Assembly: GCA_934662525.1 (NCBI GenBank)
Contig: CAKUKJ010000145.1
Span: 1-6,533 of the forward strand
Origin: an uncultured Coriobacteriales bacterium
GTDB taxonomy: Bacteria; Actinomycetota; Coriobacteriia; Coriobacteriales; UMGS124
Direction of reading: 5' to 3'
Length of the DNA stretch: 6,533 nucleotides
The notes under the pieces were generated by a model. The model worked only from the letters and a program-made list of their open reading frames with translations. It was not told where the DNA came from and did no database searches. Both the position numbers and the translations under genes were made by a program. Positions 5,852 to 6,533 of the stretch are shown piece after piece. The stretch's first letter is position 1; each line of letters starts with the position of its first letter.

Positions 5852-6151
5852 CTACCTGAACAGCTCGTCATGGCTGCCCGTGCGCTCGAAGAACGCCACC
5901 TTGTCGTCGGACGACCAAATCACCAGCCAATCACCCGAGTTCGCCACATGGCACTCGCTGTGCCCGGCCCAATTGCCTGCCAATTTGTGCATGTTGTGGC
6001 GACGTTTGAGAATCTCCATCGACTCGGGGGTGTTCTCGATTACCAAGTCGATGAGCCTTTGCAACTCCCCCAAGTCCCACTTGCGACGGTTGGCCTTCTT
6101 CTTGAGGTCGCGCGAGAACGCAGCCGAGAACTCGGCGGTGAGCCTACCCAT
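5852..6151 (-). CDS. yafQ: YafQ-family toxin (RelE/ParE fold mRNA endonuclease)
   Basis: The 99-residue product matches the YafQ branch of the RelE/ParE toxins in size and motifs. In Escherichia coli, YafQ cuts mRNA on the ribosome. The residues known to matter there all have counterparts: His55 in HKLAGNW, His68 in ECHV, Asp74-Trp75 in GDWLVIW, His94 in the ERTGSHDELF end, and Phe98. The basic N-terminal helix (RDLKKKANRRKW) is also typical. The start ATG at 6151 overlaps the antitoxin stop by one base (TGATG), which implies translational coupling. The stop at 5852-5854 faces fragment D across a hairpin. The gene shows no damage, so it is probably active and held in check by the upstream antitoxin. 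Confidence 0.9.
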   Translation of the reverse strand: MGRLTAEFSAAFSRDLKKKANRRKWDLGELQRLIDLVIENTPESMEILKRRHNMHKLAGNWAGHSECHVANSGDWLVIWSSDDKVAFFERTGSHDELFR

Positions 6152-6423
6152 CAGGCCATCGCCGCGGCAATGAGGTCAGCGCCGCTCGTGAAGCGGCCCT
6201 TCTTTCCCGACGCCAAGAAGGCGTCGCCTTCGCGGATGGCTTCCAGACTCTCGACATTGGGCTCCTCAGGCACAAAAGTAAGCGGGATGCGATGCGTGTT
6301 CACCATCTGTTTGTAAAAAGCCCGCGTCACAGAGGAGAGGTCGAGCCCGTAGTAGTCGGCCACCTCGGACGCCTCGCGCTTGAGGTCATCATCGATACGA
6401 ATCGTTAAAGTAGCGCTGGCCAT
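6151..6423 (-). CDS. dinJ: DinJ/RelB-family antitoxin
   Basis: The 90-residue protein begins MASATLTIRIDDDLKREASE and continues with YYGLDLSSVTRAFYKQMV and RIPLTF, the classic DinJ/RelB ribbon-helix-helix pattern. Its C-terminal half would wrap the YafQ-like toxin. The ATG at 6423 is chosen because GAGGGAG (6430-6436 on the complement) stands six bases upstream and the conserved domain starts there. An in-frame start at 6474 would add 17 unrelated residues and would lie upstream of the likely promoter -10 box. The stop overlaps the toxin start. The pair should act as a neutralising complex and as its own repressor. Confidence 0.92.
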   Translation of the reverse strand: MASATLTIRIDDDLKREASEVADYYGLDLSSVTRAFYKQMVNTHRIPLTFVPEEPNVESLEAIREGDAFLASGKKGRFTSGADLIAAAMA

Positions 6424-6442
6424 GTTCGACTCCCTCAAAATG

Positions 6443-6476
6443 TTGTATGTGCAAATAGATTGTACCGCACTCACAA
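6443..6476 (-). promoter_or_regulatory. Candidate promoter/operator of the dinJ-yafQ operon
   Basis: An imperfect inverted repeat, TTGTATGTGC (6443-6452) against GCACTCACAA (6467-6476), matches at 8 of 10 positions, with the inner GTGC/GCAC exact. Between the arms the minus strand reads TACAAT (6459-6464), five of six to a -10 box. No strong -35 box is visible upstream. A dyad around the -10 box suits autorepression by the antitoxin or the antitoxin-toxin complex. This is inferred from position and symmetry. Confidence 0.5.
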
Positions 6477-6533
6477 GCTCTGAAACAAGGAGGTGGCAAC
6501 TATCGACGGCGTAAAGTTGATGGGGAGTTAGCC

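Noticed and set aside
5683..5871. A minus-strand 62-codon frame containing MAKIELRITKSYEERG
   Set aside because: It is antisense to the end of fragment D and spans the hairpin; I recognise no family and no operon context supports it.
6424..6474. An upstream start at 6474 for the dinJ gene
   Set aside because: The extra 17 residues are unlike the family, contain the predicted -10 box, and the ATG at 6423 has a good ribosome-binding site.
6493..6531. A 12-codon frame (GTG to TAG) near the right edge
   Set aside because: It is too short and has no properly spaced ribosome-binding site or recognisable product; it may be chance.

Overview
The window looks like a chromosomal accessory stretch from a high-GC gut actinobacterium of class Coriobacteriia, probably an Eggerthella/Slackia-like lineage. 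Three things suggest this: the GC-rich codon use, a Tat-exported FAD oxidoreductase beside a LysR-type regulator, and AAA-type ATPases with C-terminal nuclease-like domains in a style I associate with that group. The assignment rests on recognised protein style, not on a search.

Left part (1-1795): the 5' part of a Tat-secreted flavoprotein reads leftward out of the window. A 386-bp intergenic region separates it from a divergent, intact LysR-type regulator. That region holds a 26-bp palindrome with perfect 12-bp arms, overlapping a plausible promoter for the regulator. The layout suggests a regulator controlling its neighbouring exported reductase.

Middle part (about 1879-5761): a graveyard of ATPase genes. 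Fragment A (+) is an AAA-ATPase/PD-(D/E)XK gene with a lost 5' end, a one-base frameshift and an internal deletion. Fragment B (+) is only the last 26 codons of a paralogue of A. Fragment C (-) is a second AAA-ATPase/PD-(D/E)XK type with a lost 5' end, a frameshift and a deletion that removed its nuclease core. Fragment D (+) is a DUF4143-type ATPase with a lost 5' end and a frameshift. C and D are joined head to head at about 4627-4640. A, C and D have all lost the N-terminal portion that normally carries Walker A, while their C-termini survive.

Two apparently intact type II toxin-antitoxin operons lie among this debris, both on the minus strand with overlapping genes. A RelB/DinJ-like antitoxin with a PemK/MazF-like toxin (3040-3691) lies exactly between the matching 3' ends of A and B. 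A DinJ/YafQ pair (5852-6423) follows D, beyond a GC-rich hairpin. Each operon has repeat structure around its predicted promoter that would suit autorepression. The toxin genes are convergent with ATPase remnants. The contrast of decayed ATPases and intact TA pairs is the main biological signal. I see no tRNA, rRNA, CRISPR array or transposase. The last 57 bases (6477-6533) hold nothing I can name.
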